DNA of 64,000 nt from Leucocoprinus leucothites (Eukaryota > Basidiomycota > Agaricomycetes > Agaricales > Agaricaceae). The stretch lies in NCBI GenBank assembly GCA_013368445.1, contig JAACJO010000003.1, positions 2,480,001 through 2,544,000 of the forward strand, in the 5' to 3' direction. The translations under genes were made by a program, and so were the position numbers. The stretch's first letter is position 1. Each line of letters starts with the position of its first letter. Of the stretch, positions 20,286 through 31,798 are shown in pieces. The notes beneath the pieces are model-generated. The model had not been told where the DNA came from. It did not search any database and worked only from the letters and a program-made list of their open reading frames with translations.

Positions 20286-21576
20286 ATGGTGCAATCTTTC
20301 AGGCGCGACGACACGTATTACTTTGAGGATGGGAGTTGTGTGTTGCTCGTCGAGGACGCTCTGTTCAACGTGCGCTTTGGCTGTGGCTTCTAGTAATTAC
20401 AATATCTGAGATATCTGTCTAGGTTCATCGCACTGTTTTGTGCAAGGACTCGTCGAGCTTCAGAGCTATGTTCTCGTTGCCACCCGGCGAGCGCCCAGTT
20501 GAAGGCAGCTCAGACGACAATCCAATAATCCTCACAGGGGACACAGCTTCGGATTTTAGGCACTTCTTGTGGACGCTTTACGCTCTGTATGTGCTATCTA
20601 ATTTAAGGGATAACAAGCTCATCAGAAAGCTGGCAGACCATCCGAGCTGAGTGTCGTAACCAGCCCTGCAGCCGATCTGGACCAGCTCGTGGCCATTGCA
20701 CGCATAGCAAACAAGTACGCGTTCAAGAGCACAGAAATTTGGATTCTCGATGCCATAGAGAAATATGTCGATCGAAAACCATCCCCCATCATCCCTACAT
20801 CGGCCTATGGCGTCCCATTCACCCATCTTGCGACCATCTCTCCGGCCTATAATCCCAGGATCGAGAATGCAGAACAGCTGACACGTCTGATCCGTCTTGC
20901 CCAAATGTGCAACCATGAAAGACTATTGAACACCATGATACAGCTCCTCAGAAGCTTGATGGTCGGCTCCGTCCAATACGCCTATCTCGCTATGACCCTC
21001 GCCGACGAACTCGGGCTCAGGGCGCTACGTGGTGTTGCATACCTCGAAGTCATGCAAAAGGCAGTTATTGTGCGAAGTCCACCCGTAGACGTAATACACA
21101 AAGCTTCAACAAATACCCAACCCTCTCTCACCCCAGACGATGGCAGTGGCTCCTCGACTCTCGTTAACCCATCCGGAGTTGAGGACAAGAGACGAATATC
21201 CCTCACTTCTCAACAACAGCTCCGTCTCTTGGCTGGATATTATCGCTTGACAGAAACGTGGGAGGAACTCCGTCGGACGCCACCCCATTTCGATCATGCC
21301 GTCTCGTGTGATGCCACATGGCATCAGCACGGATGCACACAGAGTTGGCTAGAGTTTTGGAAGGAGAAGGCGAGGGGAGACGTGTTGCTCGGTCTTGGTC
21401 TTGCAGATGTGATTGGGAGATTGAAGCAGATCTCCAAGGATTACGATAGGTGGGGGAGTGCAACGTACATGCACCATGATTGCAGACAGGCGGCAAGACG
21501 GAGTATCAATGAGGTTATAAAGAGAGTCGAGGACGCGTTGCCCGACTACTTCTCGGATGCTGACATTGCTGACTGA
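20286..21576 (+). CDS. BTB/POZ domain protein C
   Basis: Exons 20286-20369, 20423-20586 and 20637-21576 give 395 residues. BTB motifs: DDTYYFEDGSCVLLVEDALF, VHRTVLCKDSSSFRAMFSLP, SDDNPIILTGDTASDFRHFL. Exon 3 starts with AADLDQLVAIARIANKYAFK, the helix that follows the BTB fold in this family, and includes a Thr/Ser-rich insert near residues 220-245 before FDHAVSCDATWHQHGC. Intron phases are identical to BTB A and B. It ends DALPDYFSDADIAD. Divergent from the aldo/keto reductase. Likely ubiquitin-ligase adaptor by family; the partner is unknown. Confidence 0.83.
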
Positions 21577-21679
21577 CTTGCTTTGTCTGACGATTAGCCA
21601 AACCTTTGTATGTTTTGTATCATTACCATGTCGTGCCGGTAGAAATAAAGACAATCACATACCCTGCACCATAGTCCAT

Positions 21680-22374
21680 TCACTTGACTCTCCGAGATTT
21701 CCCACTTCGACTCCTCTTCCCAAAAGTCGAAGAGGTCGTCATTCCACTCAAAATACTCTCCATCCCAACACCCGAATTTCCCTCATACGCCATAGGCGAC
21801 CTATTCCGATCACTGTTCCAAGGACCATTCGTCAATGTTTCATCTGCCGCACGTCCAAAAATCTTTCCACTCGGTCCCTCGGCCAAAGACATACCAGTAC
21901 CCATCATACTCTTCATCAAGGAGTCAATATCGTTTGTTGTCGGACGAGCCTCCAATCCAACTTGCGAACCGCGTAACAAAGTCTGTTCGAATAGTTCATC
22001 CTCTTCCAACTGCCGAATCTTCACTCTTAGGTTCTTGATAATCCTCTCCACCATAGCTACAACCCAAATCCAATCAGCTCTCCTCCAAACGTGGGGTATG
22101 AGAACAAACCATGTTCCTCTTCTTTACTCTCCGCCCTCGGAATCAACGGACTCTCGTTAGCCTCTTCCTCCTCTTTCCTCGGTTTGTCCAATTCCAACTT
22201 TGCCAGCCATTTCTTCTCAAATGCGGGTTGAGAGAGTTGTTGTTCAGAGTCGGAGAAGGATGTTTGGTCGGGGCCGTAGGTGGTTCCTACGGAACTAGCT
22301 GGTGAGGGTGCGCGAAGGACTGGGGGTGCGTATTCGGGGTTTTGGTACGGATGTGGAAAGTGGTGAGAGGACAT
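21680..22374 (-). CDS. Hypothetical coiled-coil protein
   Basis: Exons 22110-22374 and 21680-22056 give 213 residues; the intron is 53 bp with a GTTTGT donor. The N-terminus is Pro/Ser-rich (HHFPHPYQNPEYAPP). It is followed by a charged helix KKWLAKLELDKPRKEEEEAN, and across the intron a continuous coiled coil AMVERIIKNLRVKIRQLEED. Then comes DIDSLMKSMMG, and the C-terminus is basic and Ser-rich (FGKRSRSGKSRRVK), possibly a nuclear signal. The splice is chosen because it joins the helix in frame and removes a stop. I do not recognise the family. It is transcribed toward BTB C. Confidence 0.65.
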
Positions 22375-22500
22375 GAGGAGTGAGGAGCAGGGGTAGGACT
22401 ATACAGTAAGGGGGCTCGGGAGGGAGTTGATGGACGCGACTTCGGGTGTGTAATGGGAGGTGTCGATCGCTATAAAAGTGTGAGGAAAAACTGGAAATAT

Positions 22501-22583
22501 GGCGTTATAGTGTAGTGGTTATCACTCGGGATTTTGAAGATCATTCGTCTTCCCGAAACCCAGGTTCGAACCCTGGTAACGCC
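22501..22583 (+). tRNA. tRNA-Gln (UUG) with an intron
   Basis: The acceptor ends GGCGTTA and TAACGCC pair, the D-arm is TAGTGTAGTGGTTA, and the T-arm CCAGGTTCGAACCCTGG is standard. The anticodon stem CGGGA/TCCCG holds a loop TTTTGA with anticodon TTG. About 12 nt then interrupt the gene between positions 37 and 38, the usual site of nuclear tRNA introns. CCA is not encoded. Confidence 0.93.
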
Positions 22584-22982
22584 TTGTTGATTTTCGTCTA
22601 GCTTTTTGCCCTCCTACACACTCATGAGACAGTAGCAAGACTTATGCGGATGAAGTTATAATCGACTACTGATTTCTTGGGGCTATGTGGAGATACTCGT
22701 ATACTCGAGTCTAGTCGGCATCTCCATGCCTGGTGGATTCCAACCGCTCCACAACGCGCACTTTGCCGACGGTTGCCAAAGGTCTTCTCCAGCATTCAGC
22801 GGCTGAAAACCTCGGAGCTGAGGGTTACTAAGTCGACTGTGGAGGAAATTCCATGTGACGTCATGAATGTGTTCAGAGCTCCTCATAACAAGTCCGGGCT
22901 GGGTATTTAGTCTCACTCGAAATTGACTTGTAACTTCAACAAACGTCGAACAAGCCTCCTTACATTTACCTTTATCATCATA
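22584..22982. other. Intergenic
   Basis: Between the tRNA and the next gene. A TATTTAG-like motif near 22905 could serve the downstream gene; nothing else is seen. Confidence 0.45.
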
Positions 22983-23484
22983 ATGCAATCTGGCACTGGC
23001 GACCAACGAGCATACAATGCTCAAGATCAGAGGTTCGTTCTTGTCTAAATGTCACAACGCCACCCCAGCCACCTACCAGTGACTAACATAGCCTCCCCGC
23101 CGTTCCCTTGCAGGCCTCCCAAACTCACCGGCCCTCAGAAGGGAGAGTACGAGAAACGTGAGAGATTTGAGCACGGTCCTGGTCCCGCTCATCTCGACCT
23201 CGACTCCAAGTACGTAAAATCCCGACCCTCCCCCTCATCTTCACTTCAACATCTTCACTTCGACACTAACGCCTCTGTTACATCCACACAGAGACCAACG
23301 CACACTCGCAAACAAACTCAGTGCTGCAGAGAAACACGAACTCCAACTTGACGAGAACTCACGAACTGTCCATGATCCTTTGAAGCCGGCTATGGATCAC
23401 GGGAATAAACCGTCGAGAGGAGCGCAGATTGATGCAGAGTTGCAGAGAGAGGATGAGGAGATGTTGAGGAAGAAATCCGATTAG
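22983..23484 (+). CDS. Small hydrophilic hypothetical protein
   Basis: Exons 22983-23032, 23114-23209 and 23292-23484 give 112 residues. Almost every residue is polar: MQSGTGDQRAYNAQDQR, then PPKLTGPQKGEYEKRERFEH, and a charged tail QIDAELQREDEEMLRKKSD. There is no signal peptide, membrane segment or cysteine. Intron sites are canonical and the joins keep the frame, which supports a real gene. The composition suggests an unstructured, possibly stress-related protein, but I recognise no family. Confidence 0.6.
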
Positions 23485-24742
23485 AGAAATGAATCTCGGA
23501 GATGGTGGTGTTGGTGTGTTGTATCATAGAATGTTTTTCTAATGTCCGAAGCATGTTCTGAATGTGAGATTTGTTGTGAGGATTTTCTTTTTTTCCTTGT
23601 TTCGCGGACGTCGGTGATTTCTAGAGCTAGAAGCTCGGTTATCGGCACTTGGAGTATCAACATGTCGTAGCTTGATGTATCACAGCATCTTTTCAAAAAG
23701 CTCCTAACATTGGTCTCCGTGACCTAAAATGACACAGCGCTCGATGTCAAGGACTTTGACAGATTCCACCAAATTACCTCAAGCGCCCGGCAATACCAGG
23801 GTTATCAGCCCCTAGCGCTTAACATTCTAACTCCCACCAGCTGACTCGATTGGTCAAATCAAGGCGTCTAAAATTTTCTTGCTTCCAACCTCCATCATCA
23901 TTGATATACACTGCTAGCCGCCCGTGATCTCACACAGCTACTATTCTTGACTGTGTTCGTCATTTGCCCTTCGTCTTTCGATGGATCCAAACGGGGGCCA
24001 ACACCGTTATGACGACATTGCTGGCATTTTTTTGGCCTTGAATCCCTTGAACACGCAACACCGAGTTTTCTCGCGAGGATTACTACCGGCGTTCGTCGGT
24101 TAACTCTGTGTGACTTGGCCTCTATGTTCAAGAAACTCAAACGTTCGATGGATGTGGAGCACCAATCGCTGTATGGAAGCGCAGAAAATAACATTGACTA
24201 CTTCTTCCATGCACAAGTGTCTGCCAGGTTCCCCCGGTGAAGAAAATAATACATGGTACTCTAGAGAATCAGAAATGGGATACGTGAAAAGCAATTGGAT
24301 TGTGTACGCGTACGGCCTGTTCTCACTGCCTTGGAGCTCTTAATCCCAGGTAACCGGAAATCGAGCACCAGACAGTGTTCGATGCGATCTTTACTGGTTT
24401 TTAGCTTATTGCACTATGACTGCCGCGAAGAATGTATCGTCGAGGCTGTGATAACCCACAACGATGGACGGACTACGTGCTCTGAAGATAGATCACCTCC
24501 TATATTTCTTTTTGGTGTTTCATCGGCTTGAGAATGCCTCGGAGAACCTGAATATTTTGACTAAATACCATCAAGATCTTCGTGTCTGCAGTGATCCTCG
24601 ATGAGCTGACTTACATGGATGCCGATGAAGACACGGTTTTCCAGTAGCCGCCTACAGGTTTTCAACAACAACCGCCGGGAGCCATCCGTATTTAATCGAC
24701 ACCTTGAGCAGAGTTCCAGAGCATCCAACAACATCCTTCACA
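23485..24742. other. Intergenic
   Basis: 1.26 kb without a supported gene. Only short ORFs below 100 residues occur, in all frames, with no motif. A TATTTAA box near 24690 probably belongs to the downstream secreted-protein gene. Confidence 0.5.
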
Positions 24743-25656
24743 ATGCAGTTCAAAGCATCTCTCGTCGCTTTCTACTTGGTTTCCGCTACGGTTGCGACTT
24801 TCGTGCCATCGTACGGTCTTCCTGGAACTAGCGAGAGCCTTTCCACGATTACCACCACCGTCACGAAGGGGTCGGGAGGTACTAGCACCACTGTAAAAGG
24901 CAATGGACCAGAATCTTCTGGTTATTATGGGGGTCATACTTCCTCTGACGTTCCTACTGGGGGCGCGACTATCATCGTGACGGTGACCGCTGAACCAGGC
25001 ACTACTGGAACGGTGACGACAACGAAGACTGCTGAACCAGGTACTACTGGAACGGTGACTACGACGACAACCAGCGAGCCCGCGCCTCCTACTCAACCAC
25101 CTCCACCTCCACCCCCGCCTCCACCCCCGCCTCCACCTCCAGTAAGTCTTCTTTTTTTTGTGTACTAGTCAGATTACTGACCTACTCGTTATTCAAGCCC
25201 AACCCTTGCGACCAAGCTCAGGCTCAGGCTGTTCCATTCCTGCGCGCTTTCAATGCTGCCCTCGTAGACCATTTCTATACCTCAGGCGCTCAAGACATGG
25301 CCAACGCTGTCGCACTTGGTTATACGCCCGAACCTTCTCCCGGTCGCATCTTCGCCAACCAAGTCCCCAACTCTGTCCCTTTCTTCCGTGCCTTCAGTGA
25401 CCAATGGCACGACCACTTCTACACCTCCTCCCAAGCTGACTTGAACGTTGCCATCGGTCAGCTTGGCTATCACCAGGAGAATACAGCTGGGTTTTTGTAC
25501 CCCAGCCCTCAGTGTGGTGCTATTCCGCTCTTCCGTTTGGTGAATGATCAAGCTCATGATCTTTTCTACACCACTTCGGCTGCGGAGAGGGATGGTGCTG
25601 GTCCTGCTGGTTACCACTTTGAAGGGATCGCTGGATACCTCTTGCCACCCGCTTGA
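24743..25656 (+). CDS. Secreted DUF5648 protein with Thr-rich and polyproline head
   Basis: Exons 24743-25141 and 25198-25656 give 285 residues. A signal peptide (MQFKASLVAFYLVSATVATF) is followed by a Thr/Ser/Gly-rich stalk with two near-identical EPGTTGTVTTT units (about 25-105), probably O-glycosylated, and then some twenty prolines (107-133). The intron falls exactly between this head and the C-terminal module. That module has three DUF5648 repeats (FLRAFNAALVDHFYTSGAQD, FFRAFSDQWHDHFYTSSQAD, LFRLVNDQAHDLFYTTSAAE), each closed by a GY..E..GFLYP-type turn. DUF5648 is a repeat of unknown function found in secreted fungal and bacterial proteins. Likely cell-wall associated or extracellular. 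First of five such genes here. Confidence 0.85.
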
Positions 25657-25959
25657 TAGATACATAGCCTGTTTAATACTCTTCGTGGACTTTTGTTTTG
25701 TGACTTGTTGAGCGATAGTATAGACGTACACTGTACCACGATCGCCTCCAACGAGCGGACTGTGTTTTGTTTTGTAATCGCTTTGCTATGGTGTGTCGAA
25801 GCACAGGGTTTCAATAGACCATTTAGCCTGAAATTTGGTGCCTATAATCCCTCCCTCCAATACCACTTCCGCACTACCATTGTCGTCTAGGTGGACGGTG
25901 GTATACAGAAGTGAACTATATCTATGAGGGCCCTTAAGGATGTGTGTCTCTTGGGAGAT

Positions 25960-26160
25960 ACAAGATACGACCTGTTTTACCGTGCTCACGAGCACACCCA
26001 TTGCCGCACCACCGATAAGGCAAGGGTTTTGCCACCAGTAATGGATACACAGCAGGAGGCATTACGGGATATATATACACCACGCTGTTGCATGGTTCCA
26101 TCATGATCACTTTTATGCCACCAACACCTACAAGTGCGACTTCTCGATGAATGAAGAAAT
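25960..26160 (+). pseudogene. DUF5648 repeat relic
   Basis: Three DUF5648 signatures occur in the right order but in different frames: LFYRAHEHTHCRTTDKA (25973-26023), GYTAGGITGYIY (26044-26079) and HHDHFYATNT (26100-26129). There is no start, signal peptide or intact repeat, so this is a decayed copy or the broken end of a former gene next to the intact one at 24743. Confidence 0.7.
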
Positions 26161-26979
26161 TGTGTCTTGTGTCTTGCCTCTCTAAACTCCTGTTCCAAGT
26201 CTTGGAAACAGCTATAGTGGATTTCGTGTAGTGTAGTATAGTGTCCAGCTTACACAGAAGATGAATGACGTTGTTGTATCCGATTCGCAAAGACTCAGAA
26301 GAAACGGAACCAAGGAGACCAGTCCTCTCTCAAAGCAATTACCCTCCTAACGCGACTCTATGAGCAAATATAATCCATGGTATTTCAAGGCGGCAGAGTT
26401 GGGAATCAAAGATACACACCGGGCTATTTTGATGCAATTGATCAAGAAGCCAATCATGGGCGGCTCTTGTGATTAGGGCAAGTATTGACTCCGTCCCCCG
26501 AACCAACTCCGACGCCTTCTGCTCGACTGGAGACTGAATGGTTACGTCCAGGACCCAAGCTTAAGGTCATGAGATTTAACCCTTCAAGCTAATTCATTCA
26601 GATTTCCTTCTTTTGCGATCTTGGTCACCTCTGTATCATGGGCTCTTCGTGCCAACGACAACTTCTGGACGTCGTGAGGCCAAATCTTTGATGCGGGCTC
26701 TCGGTATATGGAAAACTGCGATTACACCGCCCGAGAACTGCTATCGCCCAGCTGCAGCTTCCTGAGAAATATTGAACCCTATCTCAGCCTCTTCTCTAGC
26801 GCTTATTCTTGTTCTCAGCTTGATTCTCCAGTGACCTCGGCCCAACGTAAGCGCTCGAACATGTCAAGACACACATTCCATTCCCTCAGAACGTCACGGG
26901 GCAGGCACTATCCGATCTATCCTTGGAATACGGTAGAGCCGTATGAGCATTTGAGTACTGAACTAAACACCAGGCCCCG

Positions 26980-26986
26980 TATAAAA
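26980..26986 (+). promoter_or_regulatory. TATA box of second DUF5648 gene
   Basis: TATAAAA, 57 bp upstream of the ATG at 27037. The other secreted genes have boxes at similar distances. Confidence 0.6.
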
Positions 26987-27036
26987 TGTGGTCCTGCTGG
27001 CCGAACACTCCATAACCCCAATCTCGAGCCCCAACA

Positions 27037-27637
27037 ATGCGCTTCAGTCTCAGTCTCAAGGTTTCCCTTTGCTCGCTTGCCGCGACTGTAGTCGCTACAA
27101 CGACTACTACGGTCTCCCCTCCGGAAGTGAGTGGATATCACCCGCAACTTAACTCGCGCTCATGTCTCATTATAGTCCACCGGAGTGATCTGTGCTCCTA
27201 AACTTGCGGCCGTCCAACTCATGCGACTCTACAACCCCACCGCGGTTGATCACTTCTACACTACAAGTACAGAGGAGGCAGACAATGCACTCAACAACCT
27301 TGGCTATCTTCGTGAACAGAACGCGGGTAGGGTGTTCCCTTCTTCTACCATCGGGACTGTTCCCCTCTACCGCTTATACAACACCACCATTTCGGACAAC
27401 TTCTACACCATCTCCGAGGCTGGTGTAGATTTTGCTATTCACCAAGCGGGATATACATACAATGGGATAGCGGCCTATGTTTACCCCAGTGCGGAATGCG
27501 GCGCCGCCCCGTTCTATCGCATGTACAATGCTGCCAAGGCCGACCATTTCTATACTACGTCCGTTTCTGAGCGGGACAGTGCCCTCAATGGAGGATACAG
27601 TGACGAAGGTATTGACGGATACATTCTTCCCGAGTGA
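27037..27637 (+). CDS. Secreted DUF5648 protein, minimal form
   Basis: Exons 27037-27126 and 27176-27637 give 183 residues. The signal peptide is MRFSLSLKVSLCSLAATVVA, followed by a short Thr run and then directly the repeat module, so this is the form without a stalk. Three repeats: LMRLYNPTAVDHFYTTSTEE, LYRLYNTTISDNFYTISEAG and FYRMYNAAKADHFYTTSVSE, with the turns GYLREQNAGRVFP, GYTYNGIAAYVYP and GGYSDEGIDGYILP. One cysteine precedes the first repeat (VICAPK) and one lies before the third (SAECGA), as in the other family members. The phase-0 intron separates head from module as in the neighbours. Function unknown. Confidence 0.85.
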
Positions 27638-27918
27638 TGAGATGTGTGGACGCTGCACTTTGACTCTCACCTTTTATCATTGTTTTCACCCTATGGTTTG
27701 AGTTCGTACTATGTAATAGTAGTAGCTTCGCTCAGTTGTTATCGTATCGTGTTGTCCCCCGCTTTCATTTCTGGGTAACGCTGAACGGTGGTGTGTGTTG
27801 CAATTATCTAATACAAGTGTGTTTGGCGTCGGGTTCAAGGTCGTATAAAAAATAAGATATGTTACACAACGCAATAATCAAGTTTTAACAAGAATGTTCG
27901 AATGTGGTGCAGCTAGTA

Positions 27919-29535
27919 TTAATCATAACGCGCGGAAATGTTGACACCCGGAAGAGAGACAGACAGATATTTGGATAGCACACTTGGTGGTTTTTCAGTC
28001 GTCCTGGGAACTACACCTGGACTCCGATACAGTTGTTGTAATTCCAGTTTCTCCAACTTTGAAATGGGGAATTTGTGTGTGCGGAAACTGTTCTTGAGCT
28101 CTCGATACCACTCTCTTCTCGTTTGGGATGGCGGTCGCTGTACAGAGATAAGGTGATGTAAGATCGATGAAAGAGTGTCTGAACAAATCAAAACACACCT
28201 CTCTGGTTGAAGGGCTTATACTATGCCGCTCGTATTTAATGACTAGTACTTTCAGATGTGGGAAAGTACGAAGTATTTCGTCCAGGTGTTTAGCGGAAAG
28301 TAGTTTGAGCCCACGCAGCTCGAAGATCTCCAATTGGGTTTCCTTTCCTTGCTCCCGCAAAAATTCCTTAACACCGGCCAACAATTGCTGGAACTGAACA
28401 TAGTTCAGGGATTGACTAGGGCTTATGACCAGATGATTCAGGAAACAACCAAAGGCTGCGAAAACGGATGAGAGGCTACCCAGGTCAAAATCTACTTCAG
28501 GAGGTAGAATATGGAGGCGGCCTTTACAAAAAATGATAGAAGTGGCGAGGAGGTTTAAGAAGAAGAGGGTGGAAGTTGGCGAGCTTGTGCACAGTTGGAT
28601 GAGATTTTTACAAAAAGAAAGGGGGTGACTACGGGTGCGGTCGCTGAAATAAAGCCCCCTCAACGCAGTGAAACCTTCTAAGCGTTGAATCACCGGGGAA
28701 AGATCTATGTGGATGGCTGATGTGATATCAAGGACGGTGAGGGAATGTGCGACATTGTTGAGTAGAGTGGTTAAATGTTCAATCAAGTGTGAATCTGAGG
28801 CGGGCGGTACAGGACCAGGAGAAGGGTAATTTGCGGGTAAGGGAAGGAGACTCAGGGTGATATCAGTGAAATTAGGTGTTGAGTGTCGAGAAACCAAAGC
28901 AGCTAGAACGCGGAACTGGTCGGTGCTCATGGATAAAAACAATTTGCGAATTCCAGGACAAGATTTGAAGACGAGAGCGTTCAGAAAATCGCAAAATGAA
29001 GTCGTAATGAGATGAGGTAGATTGGAGTGCATTTTGAGGGACAACTTTTCGAGATTCTTGCAGTTGTGCAGAACCTTCATTGTTCTTTTCAAGAATTTCG
29101 CATTTGACGTAGAGCTTTCTTGGAGGAGTGGCATCCCTTCACGATCACGGAGGGGCAAGAAATGCGGAGCGATCCTCAAATAACGCACTCGCAAAGCGAT
29201 AGGTTTTTTTCTAGATAAATCCAAGGTGAACAGCATACGCATAAAAGAATGACAGCTTACTGAAGTTCTTTGAGTCTGAAATTCTGTGTTTCATCCTCGG
29301 CATCGGCGACATAGATTTCTCTATACACTATATTCATCGCGCTTTCGTAGAACACCCTGTTGAGTCTCATGTTCTTCACAACTACGCCAGGCGGAAGATA
29401 GTCGCAAATTTGTAGCCAGAGTTCATTTGGTAATTCAGGAACGTTGAGAGAAACAATGCCACCAGGTGAGAGTGGTTTTGTCACGGGCGCAGGGAAGGAT
29501 TGAATAACATCCTCTGGCGCCGCCGCAGGCTGCAT
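27919..29535 (-). CDS. F-box-like protein with leucine-rich helical region
   Basis: Exons 29261-29535, 28199-29210 and 27919-28137 give 501 residues. The F-box-like part is VPELPNELWLQICDYLPPGV with RLNRVFYESAMNIVYREIYV (about 37-80). Repeated leucine-rich strands follow, such as LRVRYLRIAPHFLPL, LHNCKNLEKLSLKMHSNLPH, LEGFTALRGLYFSDRTRS and LEIFELRGLKLLSAKHLDEI, typical of fungal F-box/LRR-like proteins. The last exon ends KLEKLELQQLYRSPGVVPRT...ARYD. It probably selects targets for an SCF ubiquitin ligase. It is unrelated to the secreted genes around it. An upstream in-frame ATG would add seven residues. Confidence 0.75.
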
Positions 29536-30083
29536 GACTACTGAAATGAGCCCCAAACAAAAGCAAAATGCCCTGAGATTGAGTGAATCTCCTTACCAAT
29601 CGAGGAACAGGAGGAGGTATTTGTAGACGGGACAAGGGATTGAAGTAGGTCTCAAGAGCCGTACTTGAGCCACTCAACATGCATTTGGGTCTTGCGTTCA
29701 GTTAACCCTAACCTTGGGCTCCTTTCTCTCTCAAACGATTGACAATGACTATGTATCATTTCAATTCTAACGACATGGGACATCTTTCCTTCCGTCAACG
29801 CAACATGGCCTGCCGCAGTTTACCATTCACCCGCTTTTGAAGTGCGTCTTACTCTGTAGCTCAATTCTTCGTCTCAAGCAGAAAGCAGGTCATCGACGCT
29901 CCGAGGCACATGGAAATTGGAGAACATATCGTTATCTTCCTCCCTCAAAAATTGGACAGCAAGATCTCCTATGTTCTAGTATACCTACACATATGAGAAA
30001 ACGAAAATCCGTACTATGTGATCCAAAGAACCAGGGCAGGCTAATATCAATCGGAGGCTCTGGTGCAGTACGTGACAAGAAGC
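29536..30083. other. Intergenic
   Basis: 548 bp holding the 5' side of the F-box/LRR gene and the 3' side of the third DUF5648 gene. No motif is seen. Confidence 0.45.
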
Positions 30084-30997
30084 TCAAAGTGGCAAAATAT
30101 AACCCTCGATCCTCTCATCCTTGTAAGTCAGCTCAGTAATCACACTGTTAAACTCGGTGAGACTGGTGGTGTAAAAATGATCAACGTTCTTCAGGCTAAA
30201 CGTGCGGTAAAGCGGGATAGAACCACATATTTGGACAGGATAAACATAGTCCGCAATTCCCTCCGCTGTGGAATTCAGGTTATTGAGGGCGTTGTCGACT
30301 TGGGTTGTGTTGGTAGTGTAGAAGTGGTCGTGAGCGGAAGCCTGGTTGAGGCGGTACAGTGGGACGAGGACTTGTGTCGGGAAAACACGGCCTGGAGAAG
30401 CCTCCTGGCGATGTCCCAAGTTTTGAACGGCGTTGTCCAGTTGTGCGATGTTTGCAGTGTAAAAGTGGTCTGTGACGCTGATCTTCCAAGTGCGCAGCAA
30501 CAACCCTGCTAGTATCCGGGCTCCATATTCCCCGGTGGGCTTCCAATTGTATCAGGGATATGTCAAAGGAATCATCCATCGTGTCACTGTACAGTGGGCG
30601 GCGGTTACCTCATTGGCTTGTGAGGAAGACGCTGGTTGTTTTCCTGTACAGGTCTGAGAATCGTGGGCACTCTGAGCATTCAAATGACAATAGGGCTGAA
30701 TTGTGTCTGACATATAGGGAGGGATTTCGGAATATGTCGGCAATGAGCGGACGGAGATCTCGAGTTCCGGAGAAGGTGTAATGTTTTCCGCATACAGTAT
30801 TTGAAAACAAGGTCGGGGCGATGACTGGCGATGATCGATGATCCTGGAGTCAATTGAAGTCAATTGATCAGTGTTCGTGCAGGATCGAGAGACCATGCGT
30901 TGACATCGGACTTCTGGCATTTATTCATAGCTAGAATATTGTTTCGTACATTCAGCAATACGCAGAACAAAGCCATTAATACCAAGTGCCACCGCAT
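30084..30997 (-). CDS. Secreted DUF5648 protein, N-terminal exon structure uncertain
   Basis: The C-terminal 139 residues (30503-30084) are clear: three DUF5648 repeats (LLRTWKISVTDHFYTANIAQ, LYRLNQASAHDHFYTTNTTQ, LYRTFSLKNVDHFYTTSLTE) with the turns ASPGRVFP, GIADYVYP and RIEGYILPL. The first repeat runs upstream of 30503 without an obvious start. A good signal-peptide exon lies at 30997-30950 (MRWHLVLMALFCVLLN followed by GTACGA). Between them an open stretch on the same strand contains Ser/Thr-rich sequence (30560-30840), which may be a middle exon. I could not fix the introns, so the ends are approximate and the gene could be damaged in its middle. Confidence 0.6.
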
Positions 30998-31798
30998 CGC
31001 AATCAATGTTCGATGGAGTTATCATTCAAGTGAATCAACGAGGAATGAATTTCTGGTGTGATGTCCACGATGTTTGTTCTGATCCTTGCGTCGTGCGAGC
31101 TTCGACCTGATGACAAGGGATGACAAGAACGCCCGCCGTCATTGGGCTTTCTCGTGATTCAAGTTTCGTACATCATGCATCATGTCCTGGTGCAAGCACA
31201 GTGGCAATAGGCCGCATCATCATTCCTAATTTTGGGATGTCGCTCGACTGTATCAGAATTACTACTGAAATTCAAGTTGGAACAGACCTTGTCAGTTGCG
31301 GATAGCATCTACATATCCCAACCTGCTCCATCTACTAGGCGACAGTCCGAAGCAGATTATAGTATTCATCAGCTGACTTGATGACACGGCAAATGACATT
31401 GGTGGGGCATACTGGAAAAGAAGTGACGAAGCAAATGGAATCCAGGACACATGATTGCTTTTGGGACGAAGCCATTCAGGCTGAAACCCGAACGGCGAAA
31501 ATAGCGTGAAGCCGAACGAGTCAACACGATAGTTTGGCCTTGTTTACCACTTTACCACAATGAATCCCACCGGTGATTGGAATTATGATCCGTGGATATG
31601 GTGGAACGGATCAGACCCTTTTTTGATGGGAATAGCGGAGGTCGTAATTAATGCTGAGCATTCACTCATACTGTTCATTTCTGAAAAGTCATATCCAACA
31701 GCATTCAGATACTAAGCAACTAATCTGAGAAAGATACAAATGGGACATTATAGATTCAAACACAGACAGAAAAGCTTGATGTAATACACAACAAGAGT
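30998..31798. other. Intergenic
   Basis: 800 bp between two DUF5648 genes on the same strand. No ORF with a recognisable motif. Confidence 0.45.

Larger units (their letters stand above)
25657..27036. other. Intergenic with a DUF5648 relic
   Basis: Apart from the relic at 25960-26160 and the TATA box at 26980, no feature is seen. The ORF at 26708-27091 has no motif and overlaps the promoter of the next gene. Confidence 0.5.
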
